Shown: in pieces, positions 1 through 26,233 of the stretch
Layout: each line of letters opens with the position of its first letter
Numbering within the stretch: position 1 is the first letter of the stretch
Origin: Plectrocnemia conspersa
Taxonomy: Eukaryota > Arthropoda > Insecta > Trichoptera > Polycentropodidae
Direction of reading: 5' to 3'
Assembly (NCBI GenBank): GCA_009617715.1
Contig: VTFK01000166.1
Coordinates: 744,001 to 808,000 of the forward strand
Length of the DNA stretch: 64,000 nt
Made by a program: the position numbers and the translations under genes
The notes under the pieces: model-generated
Seen by the model: only the letters and a program-made list of their open reading frames with translations
Told to the model about the DNA's origin: nothing
Databases searched by the model: none

Positions 1-2577
1 AGTATGTATTTTATAATCAATTATTCATACGTTCTGTTTTGTCAAACACCATTTGCTTTTCAAATTTGCCATTTAAAATAAATTGTTGAGGGTGTAGCTA
101 GTGATTTTTTCGATTCGATTTATACAATCATCAAATGTTCATCCATTACGATTGTTTTGAACTTCTTTTTGCGCCTGCAACTGAACGGGGAATTCAATAT
201 ATTGAATTTTAATGTGAATTAGATTTATTTTTCTTACTAAAGAGTGTTTCTACGCAACCTAAATGTTGATCGTAATGACTGATTACCAAATTTATGGTTT
301 GGCGCCGTTGCACTGCAATGGCGATGCCACGATTTTATTGCTTTTGAGTGAATTTTTGACTTCTGAAAAGGGATAATTGTTTTTGCGCTCTCCTATTGAC
401 CAAAATTCGGTTTGAATACATTTGAACCAATACTCGAATGTCAGAAGTCAGTAGTAATATCGGTAAGGATAGCTATCATATTTTAAAAACACTAATATCG
501 AAGCGCAGATAAGGATATAATGTCTGTCGACTTCCTCTTATTTCCCATGAGAGATCTTGGTCTTGACTTAATGCAACTTCTAAAACTAATTATTTTAAGA
601 GCTTCATTAGGTTTGGGTTTGAACAGAAAATGGATGTTTCGCAACTGTCAAATTGAGTTTCATAGACATTATAGCGCCTATCAGTTAAATTATATTTTCG
701 CTATTAGAAATGTATTTGGAATTTACTAGTAAAAATTTAACTTGATCGAAAAATACACATTCATTGTAAATGTGTTGATTACTGTAACGTGTGGAAAAGA
801 TAAAAAATATAATTTCACCAGCATCTGCCAGATAAAATATATTTTCACTAGTAAAAATATACATCTACCGGTGAAAATGTATTCCGATATGATTTCACTG
901 AATTTAAAAAAATATTTTTAGGATAGGTTCAAGATTTTTTTGAGGGATAACTTGAGAATTTCTAGTTTAGAATCTGGGATGTCATTTTAATATTATCCAG
1001 GGGAGGGGGCAAAAGTTGGCCTGTCGATGGTCATTATTTTAATATTTTGATTTCATTAAATGACAAATTCAAGTTGGCTCGTTGAGATATATTTTAGCTG
1101 CAGATAAATGAGATGAGCAGCTGCTTATATTATTCAAGGTGTTACATAGTGACATATATGCGCGTGGGAGCATAGTTTTTTGTGTATATTATTGCATATT
1201 AGGAAACAATTGGAAATGTATACACGGTTTCTAATTACTAATCTAAAATAAAAGTAAGACGTTACACATCTCACATTTTCGTCCTTGTTTTGCAAGCGAA
1301 TTTTTATTTTATTTATATACAATTTATGCTGTTAAAGATATGGTGCAAGAAGTTGTCTGATTCCGAGAGAGAAGTTTTGACTGATATATTTGAACCAACA
1401 ACTGGAGTATAATAATTGATATTTTTTTATCGTGTATATATAGAATTAAATATATTTTATATAAATATGTAAACTTTGGTCTAAATCCGATGTGTACCCA
1501 TCGAATAGCAAACCAAAGATTTTTATAAATACGTATATATGTTTATCCTTGCCGTGGGCGAATTGCAATGCCTTTTTTTTAATCAAATGTTTGATGAATG
1601 AATATATTATCACATGATGAATAAAAAGATGATTATTTTGTCCTTAAGACGGAGGGGCGCGTCTTGGTGTCAATCGATGCTTTCGAGCTTCGGAGCTCTT
1701 CGATTCTGCATTGCTTCTAAATTCAGCCATTTTGACGGCGGTGAGGATAAACATATATGCGTATAATGTGAATAGAATTTTGGCACTTTTACCAACACTT
1801 GACAGTGTTTAAAATTTTGTCAAAAATAATTATTTTATATGTTTAAAAAAAATGTTTTTTTAATGCACAGTACTAATAGCGCTCAACAATTAGGCATATA
1901 TATTTTCACAATGAATATTATTGTTGACTACTTATAAAGTATAAAGCTTCAGTTGCAGGGATTATATACAAGAATGGCAATAATATTCGCTTTGACCTTT
2001 TATTGAAATTATATATGTGTATACATATACATATAATTTTAATGTTAAATCGATACCTTTAAGGATAAATTTTGAAAAACATTATTTCAATCTTTTGATT
2101 CATTTCTTGCGCCATATTCCGATTATGCCGATGCAATCTTAATGACGTTGCCTTATTTTTGCTTATCACATTTTACGTCATTCTAATTAAATTGGCATTG
2201 TTTACCCTTAAAGATACAATTACTATAGATGTGCGATTTGATATTATATATTATGTAATACACATGATAAGCAACTATTCGAAGCTTTCATTTATTCATA
2301 TTTTATAACGGATAAGATGTACTTGTTTAACTTATCGATCCAACCTCATGTATATTATTTAATTTATTATTATTTATGCATGTGATATTTGCAAATTGTT
2401 CTGCGCCATTTTGAAGAAGGCTCGCATTTGTGCATTTATTGCGTAATAAAAATTTTACTGGACTTGGGTAAACTTAATGTCGATAAAGCTAGCCTTCGCT
2501 GAGTAACAGTGCCAAAATATCTATCGGTTCGCATTTTATAATAAATTGTTTTTTCACTGTTCATTCATGTTCAACAG
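1..2577 (+). other. Inferred large intron upstream of the Y-box 3' exons
   Basis: No exon encoding the start of the cold-shock domain could be found on the plus strand here, although the exon at 2578 begins inside that domain. The stretch is mostly AT-rich. It contains one copy of the hairpin-ended repeat (about 300-1085) and a small GC-richer island at about 1650-1745. Beyond these I see nothing codable. An upstream exon missed by eye remains possible. Confidence 0.5.
300..1085 (+). repeat. Hairpin-ended dispersed repeat, copy 1 (single arm)
   Basis: It begins in the arm (gccacgattttattgctttt, then gcgctctcctattgacca), continues ggtaaggatagctatcatat and gggtttgaacagaaaatgga. It has the internal motifs ttcactagtaaaaat and ctaccggtgaaaatgtattc and ends at the G-rich segment ccaggggagggggcaa. 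The second hairpin arm is missing. Confidence 0.65.
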
Positions 2578-3377
2578 GGATGATACAAAAGAAGATGTAT
2601 TCGTACATCAAACTGCCATCGCTAGGAATAATCCAAGGAAATTGGTGCGTTCAGTCGGCGATGGGGAGGCTGTCGAATTCTCCGTAGTCGAAGGCGACAA
2701 GGGCTTCGAAGCTGCTTTTGTTACTGGACCCGACGGAGCACCAGTCAAAGGCTCGCCTTACGCAGCCGAAAAACGCCGCGGGTACGCTAACATTGTAATT
2801 TTCAATGGAGGGAGGGAAAACTGTCTTTTTTCGATTTGATCGTGTGCACTGTTTTAGATTCTTACAAAGGCAACAAGGAGGCGGTGGCCGCGGAGGAGCA
2901 GAAGGTGGTGGTGGACCGCGCAGAGGCGGTCTCGGGGCGCGCACCTTCCAGTCTGTGATGCACATGCAGATGGCTAAACAGCCTGGTGCAGAAGGAGAAG
3001 GAGCGCAGCCTCAGCACCGATACTTTCGTAACAACATGCGCGGTGGAAGACGCGGAGGCAGAACTCAACCAAACAACGGTGAACAAGTTCTAGAAGGAGC
3101 AGGAGGCGGCGGCGGAGGCGGCAACAACGGGCCTCCGCGCGGCGGAAGAGGCGGACGCTGGTTCGGCGCTCATCGTCCTCAAAGAGGAAGACAGGGCGGC
3201 AAGCCTCAAGGCGCAGGTCAAGACAAAGGTGCACAAGATAAACAGTCCACCCCCGGAACAATAACCGGAACACCCATCGACAAGAACAATCAAGAATTCT
3301 GGGGAATCAGAGACCAAAACGAACCGATTTGGGAGGAGAAGGAAGTGCATAACACCACCACTCAAAGTCAAGCTTAA
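2578..3377 (+). CDS. yps: Y-box / cold-shock-domain RNA-binding protein, 3' exons (partial)
   Basis: Two exons are visible: 2578-2781 and 2858-3377, with stop TAA at 3375-3377. The first starts after a ttcaacag acceptor and encodes the second half of a cold-shock domain ([18 protein letters not shown], then [11 protein letters not shown]). It ends in a split Gly codon at a gtacgc donor. The 76-base intron is followed by a long Gly/Arg tail with many RGG-type runs, ending in TTTQSQA. Cold-shock-domain plus RG-rich tail is the Y-box protein architecture (YBX1, Drosophila Yps, Bombyx BYB), known for mRNA binding and translational control in RNP particles. The exon carrying the first half of the domain (the GYGFIN side) was not found in 1-2577, so the upstream intron is probably over 2.5 kb and the gene enters from the left. 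Phase is kept across the intron. The family call is firm; orthology to yps is inferred. Confidence 0.88.
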
Positions 3378-4417
3378 GATTGATACGACCTTAATCACAT
3401 TATTTTTTTAACCTTTCTAGAGTGTTTACTGCAGCTTAAACTAACTTATTGCCCGATTACGTCCGAACTTTGCTGTTTTTGATGTAACCGGTTTTTCTTA
3501 CTTTGTATATTGAGTTTTTTTTATTAGTCCTCTCCGAGAGTAAAGATTTCAAATTGTTTTACTCGTGTCTTATTGAATCTACGCAAAGGCAAGCTAGGTG
3601 TCACTATGTAACGTTAGGGAGTCCGAGCTGCTCTTGAGGATGTTTAAAATGTAGTCTTTTACATCTTGATGTGTATGTATATATTGATATATATATATAT
3701 GGTAAGGAGCGCATCCTTGAAAATAACGAATTGTAACAAATCGAATATACCTTTAATACTTTACCGCGTGGAGAGAAACAACAGTGTTGATGGACTTACA
3801 ATTATTTATTTGACCATGTGGTATATACAATATAAAATATGTCGACGTCTATTTTATATCTTATCTGTCAAGTGAAATAATGCTTATTGGAATACTACAC
3901 GTTTATTGTATTAATTTCTTATTACCAAAGGGTATAAAACATAATTTATTTATATATAAAAATTTATATATTTGTATCACGGAAAATTTTATGAAATTTT
4001 TTTTTATCATTTTCTGCTGTTTGTTAATTTATATTATTTATGAATCTGTTATGTTTTGTAAAGTGGACTCTTAAATATTTTAGATGATAAGGAATAAAAT
4101 CTCAATTCATCTGAATACTCGAGAGTCTGCTGTATTAGTATATATGTGGAAAATCATCTCGTATTCTAATAAGCAAAAATATTCCATTATCAGTATATTA
4201 GTATTGTACTTCAGTGGTAATGTCTAGTGTTAAATGTGTGGATTGTGAATGAATCGCTTTATTGATCCATCAATTTGTGGGTATTGTCTCAGTAGTCAAT
4301 TAATTTTTATTTTCAAACAACAAAAAAAACTTGAAATCTTGACTGTTATTGTTCAAAGGGCATGTGCATGAAAAGGCAAAACAAATAAAAAAATACCTAA
4401 AATTGTAATTTAAATGT
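3378..4417. other. Convergent 3' flank between Y-box and sugar transporter genes
   Basis: About 1.04 kb separates the two stop codons, so both 3' UTRs must lie here and may overlap. A canonical AATAAA for the plus strand is at 4093-4098, about 716 bases after the Y-box stop. For the minus-strand transporter an AATAAA overlaps the stop codon itself (TTTATT on the plus strand near 4416-4421), and further minus-strand candidates lie nearer 4300. Short open frames at 3666-3875 and 3880-4074 are AT-rich and resemble no family. Confidence 0.45.
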
Positions 4418-20198
<15,781 letters not shown>

Positions 20199-20289
20199 TC
20201 TTTAGATAGAGCCAAAGCCGCCACACTATGATGTGAAGTAATTTTGACTGCACCTTTTTTATTTTTTATTACTGTTGAAACTGTAATAA

Positions 20290-20765
20290 AAATGTATAGT
20301 TTAATACTTTCAGTATTATTAAAACTTTGGGTCAGAAAAATAATATTTCGATTCGAAACAGTCTGGTCATAATTATATTATTCAGGGGCAGAATAAATAT
20401 TAAATGGTTTGAATAAAAATACAGGACAATCAGAATTAAAATATAGGATGATTGTGGGATTTAAACCAATATTTTTTTATAAATGTAAATAGGTAATACA
20501 TTATTTATTTTATAAATATCTTATAAAATATCTCTGTATGACAGATTAAGTGCGAGCGAGCGTTGGTTAGAATTTTGAACAACTCTTGAAGAATCTATTT
20601 ACTTGTATGTAGGATGCGAAGGTATTTAGAGTGACGAACGAAGTGGGAATAACGACAGAGCGGCGGTGGAGAGCACGCCCAACTAAACTAGTTGGCCCTA
20701 AAACATGCTGATAATGACCATGTTTTATTTTTCTGATACAAAATTTTAAGAATAATGGATGAAAT
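20290..20765 (-). repeat. Dispersed repeat family B, minus-strand copy
   Basis: The complement aligns with 27600-28140 and 35620-36200. Shared blocks are acatggtcattatc, gctctgtcgttattccc, cgtcctatatttttattc-like and ccctgaataatataattat. The copy lacks the 3' part that ends in the ggccgaatttcgatttgtta block. It lies just upstream of the first transporter exon and could overlap its promoter or 5' UTR. Confidence 0.6.
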
Positions 20766-21194
20766 TAATATGGGAGTTGACTTGAAAAAACATTTTTTTT
20801 GTCATTTATATGGGATATATAAATTTTTAAAGACACTGTAATTACCATCATATTTTTTCTTTAAAATAAACTGGTTCCAACCACAACCATGAAACAAGAA
20901 CTACCCTTCTGTGTGAAAAGGATGCGCAATAGACAATGCATTTTACCCTGTGTAAAAGTATTATTGTTGTGTTTAACCTTTTGTTTACGAATCAACAACA
21001 TAAAAGGTTTTATTTTTGTTTATTACTATTTGCTGATGTAGCTCATTATTAGAGAATTTACAACACCTTATATGGAATATTTTAATAAATTATCTATGAG
21101 ATTAGGAAAATTTAGGTATCTGCGATGATTGATCGGAATTATAATTATACAATAATTCCGATATCCAAGATACGACAGAAATTAAAAAAACACT

Positions 21195-21270
21195 AAGGTC
21201 CAGATGGGATTCGAGCCCACCTCTCTTGAGACTTACACCACTCATTTATCTATATAAATGGCAACCAACA
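21195..21270 (-). repeat. tRNA-derived SINE head or tRNA-like fossil
   Basis: On the minus strand a good B-box (ggctcgaatccca) is preceded at tRNA-like distance by an A-box-like gagtggtgtaag. The flank at 21060-21190 resembles repeat sequence near 27200 and 46020. The acceptor arms do not pair convincingly, so a working tRNA is unlikely. Confidence 0.4.
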
Positions 21271-21649
21271 TCCGGCCTCTGCGATTCGCCCGAGCTGTCT
21301 TTAATCAGCACTATAAAATATGTGATACTTAGTCACAATGAGGCAGACCGAGACTACACCCCCGAGAAATCCTAGCACGAGGTAGATCAGATGATAGTAC
21401 GGCATCATCACAAGACACAGCCGACACTCGAGCGAAGATTCCGATTTTATGATTATTTCGTTTAATTAAAATGTTTTACATACAGTGTCACACAAAACAA
21501 AGCTGCAAAAACTTCTATAAAATAAAGCGTACGTAGATAACTGATGCGTTACGAACATAACAACAACAAAAAACACCACAAGTTTCAATGGAAGATTTGG
21601 TTCCGAGTAAGGTGTTTTTACGCACTTGAATAATTTCACAAAAAAAATC

Positions 21650-22130
21650 GGCAACCATAGCAACCAAAAACATTTGTGCTGTCTATGGTCAAGTTTTACT
21701 TGTTCGTCAATGTCAAAAATGGTTCAAAAGATTTAAATCTGTAAATTTTTGTTTGGAAGACGAGCCTATAAGTGGGACGCCAAAAATAATCGATCGACAG
21801 CATAGCTACAGAAATTGAGACATCGATTAAGGAGATAACTGATAAAACATGATATTTATGGTCTAGCATTTAAAGAAGTTTAAACAATATTGGGAAGGCG
21901 TTGAAACAAGGCGTGTGTGTACCACACGCACTAAGCGACGAGAACAAGGCGACGCGCCTGCCTCATACTGCGAGAATTAATGCTCTCGGATGAAAAACTG
22001 TTGCTCATCCTTCGTATTCTTTCGAGTTAACATCGTCAGATTACTATTTATTTATGTCTTTACAACATAATTTAGAAGGTAAAAAATAATAGTGTTAGTG
22101 AAGTTTAAACATTCCTTTCTGAATATTTTA
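21650..22130 (+). pseudogene. Mariner transposase remnant
   Basis: Plus-strand pieces match mariner transposases: QKWFKRFKSVNFCLEDEPIS near 21715-21770 (the N-terminal helix-turn-helix end), then AHPSYSFELTSSDYYLFMSL near 22000-22060, carrying the final catalytic Asp block, then NLEGKK. The centre is shortened and has several stops and frameshifts. This copy is more complete than the one at 8850-9040 but still dead. Confidence 0.75.
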
Positions 22131-23919
22131 ACTCACAGTCAGTTTTTACAAACGTGGGATTAAAAACTTTGTTTTATTTTGTAAATTAAAATTCTTATTA
22201 GAAAAATACTTTTTATTTAAAAAAAGTCCTTTTGGGTTATATTATGCGTTTTAAAAAAATAGTATTGTTGTATGAAATTCCAAATGTATTTGCTTACATT
22301 TAATACTTAATTCTTACAAAAATATAAGCAATGTATATAGGGTATAAAAAAGTGTGATTTTCTGATATATTTTGCTGTCGAAACTTCAACATTGATTGAA
22401 TATTACGTAATAAATATTATCTTACAAGCAAACAGTAATAAAATACAGTCATTTACCTTAAAGCTATTAACCTTTAATACTAGAGTGCGTTGACGAGCTG
22501 CTGAACCAGACAGCGTCAATTACACAAATATGTTTGAACGCACATTATCAGTATTATTAGGATTGATATAGTAAATATTTTTTATTATCTTTTGTATTAT
22601 ATTAGAGCAAGATTATTATGTTAATGGTTCCAAATTTATTATCAATGCAATTGTTTAAGCAATCAATACTTTTGCTATAAGAATGCACGTGGAATTTTTA
22701 AATTATGTCTAGTTTGATAACTGAATATTAACTTGTTATAAGATAATAACTATTGATTGTTTGATTTCTTACCAGATAAAATCAGTACTTGAAAAATAAA
22801 ATGTATATTGTCTAGTGTAAGAAAATCATTGAAGGTTCGTATAATTCGATATTTGATTTTATTAATATTTTTATATAGAGTCGAGACATGATTTTAATAA
22901 GATATATGGTAAAATGTACCTACCCGTAGAAGATATTATAATTTTTATCAAGCAAGTCTGCAACTAACGCACTCAACTATAATGAAGGTTTTTTGCATGG
23001 TGAAGTGAGAAATTCAAAAGATATTTTTGGTCTATCAAATAAGTTAAAAGAGCTACTAGAAAAAAAAAATTATTGGGTGTAATGTGAACATTCCATATGT
23101 TATATAAATTGTCCACAGCTGGTCTATATAGACTAATTAATCATAGATTCACATGGAGGTGAACTTAGGGTAGAGAGGAGAGTCTTAATATTTTTTTATA
23201 GTAACTGAGATCATTAGAGGAATATCTATTTGAAGATTGAAGGATCAGGTGAATGTCGAGAGAATTGCTAGAGATATTGTTCTTAAATTAAGTAAAGTTA
23301 TGTAGCGTTTTTCCTATTATTGGATAGATACAGATTTAAATTTTCTCCTGATAAAAAATCAAAGATCATTTGATAATAAATATATTAGACACATTGTATT
23401 CTATATCTTATAGTGAGAATGCAGATTTACAAGATAATATTGAACATTATTAAGGCATAGTTTATATATCAATATTACTTTTTTTTGTATGTCTTTCGTT
23501 TAGATGTACTCATTTAATTTAATTGAAAATATGATTTATCTCAAATGCATACTTACTCAATTGTACAGTACTTAATTTAAAAATTAATCAATTTAACGTT
23601 GTAGAATTGTATGGATATACGACACGTCGCCTCAGAAGCGAAAGCGAAACTGCGGCAATCACTTTGTTTATACCATTATATCAGGTGTTCTTAAACGTTT
23701 TTGCCATACAATTTTCCCGCCGTAATAATAATCCTTTATCGAAGAAGTTTTTTTTGACAATATTTATTATAAAATTTAAAGCACACGTAGCAAAAAATAC
23801 ATTGTTTTACGTATATATAAATTATTTCTTTAACTTGATGCTTAAGACGTGTGACTTTGCAGACAGAGTAGACGCCGGAAAAAGCTAGTTTATTGTTATT
23901 AATCTTTTGATGATCCCTA

Positions 23920-24345
23920 AGTTATTGGCATCCCCCATAACACCTTAGTTCGTAGCATTCTTGAATTGGGAGCTATAATTTGAAGTCCCTGAATCCCTGG
24001 ACCAGAAAAGGTTCTTAAGGTATTTGGTTATAATCCGTTCTTATAGAACAGCGCCTTTCTTTTAGGAGCGTTGGGATACGATTCGCAGAAAGTTGTAAAT
24101 CGCTAAGCATTTATTCAAACTACTGAAGGACGCTGTCGACAATTCAGCTATTCTTGAGGCATTCGAGTTTTGGGTTCCAGAACGTCTTCGAGAATCACGA
24201 TCGCGTCATGTTTTGATAACTGTTGGGGCTAAAATGTCTACACTTGTTGACTCGCCTATGGCTTTTACCGTCGGGCTTCTTAATATGCTGGCATTGTACA
24301 TTGATCTATTTAATGTCGGCTACGAGGAGCTGGTCCGATTCGTAT
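23920..24345 (+). pseudogene. LINE (Jockey/CR1-like) reverse transcriptase tail
   Basis: The sequence reads TLVRSILELGAII, a stop where Trp is expected, then SP: the conserved LVRSILEYGSVVWSP block just after the polymerase domain of non-LTR retrotransposons. A frame-shifted QKRFLRYL (IERVQKRFLRYL in relatives) follows. An open frame then starts KLLKDAVDNSAILEAFEFWV and ends ...YEELVRFV at a stop near 24346, like typical LINE C-termini. Composition is less AT-rich than the surroundings. It is truncated at the 5' side, as usual for LINE copies. Confidence 0.65.
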
Positions 24346-24925
24346 AATATAAATTTAATATTTATTATATTTTTTTTTTTTGTGTATTATTTTAATTATA
24401 TTTTTTTGTGTATTGCAATAATACGATGGTCTTAATTTAATTTAAATAAATAAATAAATATATGAAAATTAAAAAAGTCATCTAATAATTTCAATCTTTT
24501 ATACATAGATGTGGCATAATCATAAATGTGATAATTATTTATTTTTTGGAATGGAACCGGATAAGACAGATTTTATTTACGTTTTACCTTCCCACATTTA
24601 CAACACTGCGTTAAACTTTAAATTGTAGATTTTAAATTTACTTAATTGTATTTTTTATATTAGTTATTATTATTTAATTGACAATAAAAATGAGAAAATT
24701 AATCATGAGAATATATTTTTTTTTGTTTAAAATATTTTTTATAGAAGAAAATGATGTTTTTATTTGTTTTAGCATTCTAATTATTAATTTAATTAAAATA
24801 TATTATATAAAAAATTGTAAGCTGGCCGAATTTCGATTTGTTATCACCCTGATCGATGTTGCGTTTGTTATGGCCTTCGTGTAGTGACAGTTGCTCGTTC
24901 GTGTGTCAGAAGTTATAAAATCAAT
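24346..24925 (+). repeat. Dispersed repeat family B, 3' part
   Basis: It shares ggaaccggataa, gattttaaat...ttagttatta and especially the end block aagctggccgaatttcgatt, gatgttgcgtttgttatggc and agtgacag with copies at 27600-28732 and 35600-36742. Only the 3' half is present, starting right at the LINE tail. It could be an independent insertion or a transcript tail fused to that LINE. Confidence 0.6.
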
Positions 24926-25110
24926 ATGATACAAAACGATACACGGTGTACCAAAGTCGCTGTCGTATTATAACTGCGTAGTTACAGTGGGGTTTGAAGC
25001 AATAGAAACACCACATATGATGGTATTTCGTAACTCTTCAACTCGATTGTTGCCCGTTCTGTTGTATTGTATGTTTTCAAATTTAATATAGTTTGAAAAT
25101 GTAAAATTTA

Positions 25111-25148
25111 TTTTTGGCTCAATAGTTTGCCAACTATTGAGCCAAAAT
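25111..25148. repeat. Perfect short palindrome
   Basis: ttttggctcaatagtt, a 4-base loop (tgcc) and then aactattgagccaaaa: a perfect 16-base stem hairpin, about 125 bases upstream of the MADF exon. It may be a terminus-proximal hairpin of a mobile element or a transcribed hairpin. Confidence 0.6.
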
Positions 25149-25273
25149 TAGAAAAACACTGTCGACGGAGCTGCAACGTCACGCACACGTCGCTGCACGC
25201 AAACTTCATGACGACAGTCGTCAAGCATGTCAGACCCCCGAGCGTATCGAACTGCGTGAATGTGTAGAAAACA

Positions 25274-25387
25274 ATGGCAATTTCAGCTGCTAAATTTTTT
25301 CAGATCGTTGAAAAGTACCAGTGTCTTTATAATAGTAATCTTGCAAATTATGCAAGAAAAGATATTACTGAGAAAGCTTGGAGTGAG
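25274..25387 (+). CDS. MADF-domain first exon (partial gene or element gene)
   Basis: An ATG at 25274 opens 38 codons that include FFQIVEKYQCLYNSNLANYA then RKDITEKAWSE, ending at a GAG|gtgaga donor. This matches the first half of a MADF domain (as in Drosophila Adf-1), a Myb-like DNA-binding module: the LI..V...P.LYD....Y..K....AW.EI pattern is intact. The upstream 150 bases are GC-richer and promoter-like. Without splicing, the frame ends a few codons later. No second exon with the rest of the domain was found downstream on the plus strand. MADF proteins occur both as host regulators and as accessory proteins of PIF/Harbinger transposons, so either origin is possible. Confidence 0.5.
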
Positions 25388-26233
25388 GTGAGAAGTCAAA
25401 TAATATTTCGTTAGTTTATATGTACTCAGCAAGCAGGTGTACAAGCGTACAATAATAAATACGCGTCTATGCAGCGACGCCTTCGTGGACAGTGGGCCTT
25501 AGTCTACATATCGTTTAAAAATTTAAAGTTTACTTTTTATCGCTTTTATAAGTCCAAACCACTGGCAACCCCAGGTTAAATAGTCAGTACTGTCGTACTA
25601 GTACTTTTTCTCGGCTCAGCCATCTCACATTATTGAACATTACTAGTTCATTGTAGGCTGAATCAACTTCATGTAAAAGTGGCTGAATCAACTTCATATA
25701 AACTTCATGTAAAAGTTTTAACTACAATAAAATTAAATCAAAACTTATAAGGATCGTCATCTTTTGCTATCGCTGACAATAATAGTTCTTTCATTATGTA
25801 ATTTTGATGGGTGGTAATTATATACAGTTTGGCCGTTACAAAAATATTTTATTATCGTTAATAGTTACATGGTTATTTCTAATTATATGAATGATTGGTG
25901 GAAGAAGCCTCGCTGGCCGTCTCCTTCCATTCATGGTCCACCAAAAATTAATACAGCTCTCGCTACCATCACATCAGTGGTGCGTTTGTATTCTTTTAAT
26001 TATTTCTGTTCTGAAACTTCCATCGGTAGATATTGCGGATAATTATTTGGACACTTAATTTATTTTAAGATTAATTATTTGGCCGTAAAAGTAAATAAGT
26101 TAATATATTTTATAAAAATAGTTTCATAAATAAAGTTTAAAAATGGAATTACATATAAAATTGAAAACATAAAAAAATTAGTCATATGACTATTTCCTCA
26201 TTTAAATATATGAATAAAATATAATTAATAATA

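Noticed and set aside
2651..3398. Several minus-strand frames opposite the Y-box gene
   Set aside because: Shadows of the GC-rich Gly/Arg coding exon on the plus strand.
23607..23888. 93-codon plus-strand frame starting MYGYTTRRLRSESE
   Set aside because: The first part resembles a transposon terminus (ggtgttcttaaacgtttttg) and the rest is low-complexity AT-rich coding with no family resemblance.
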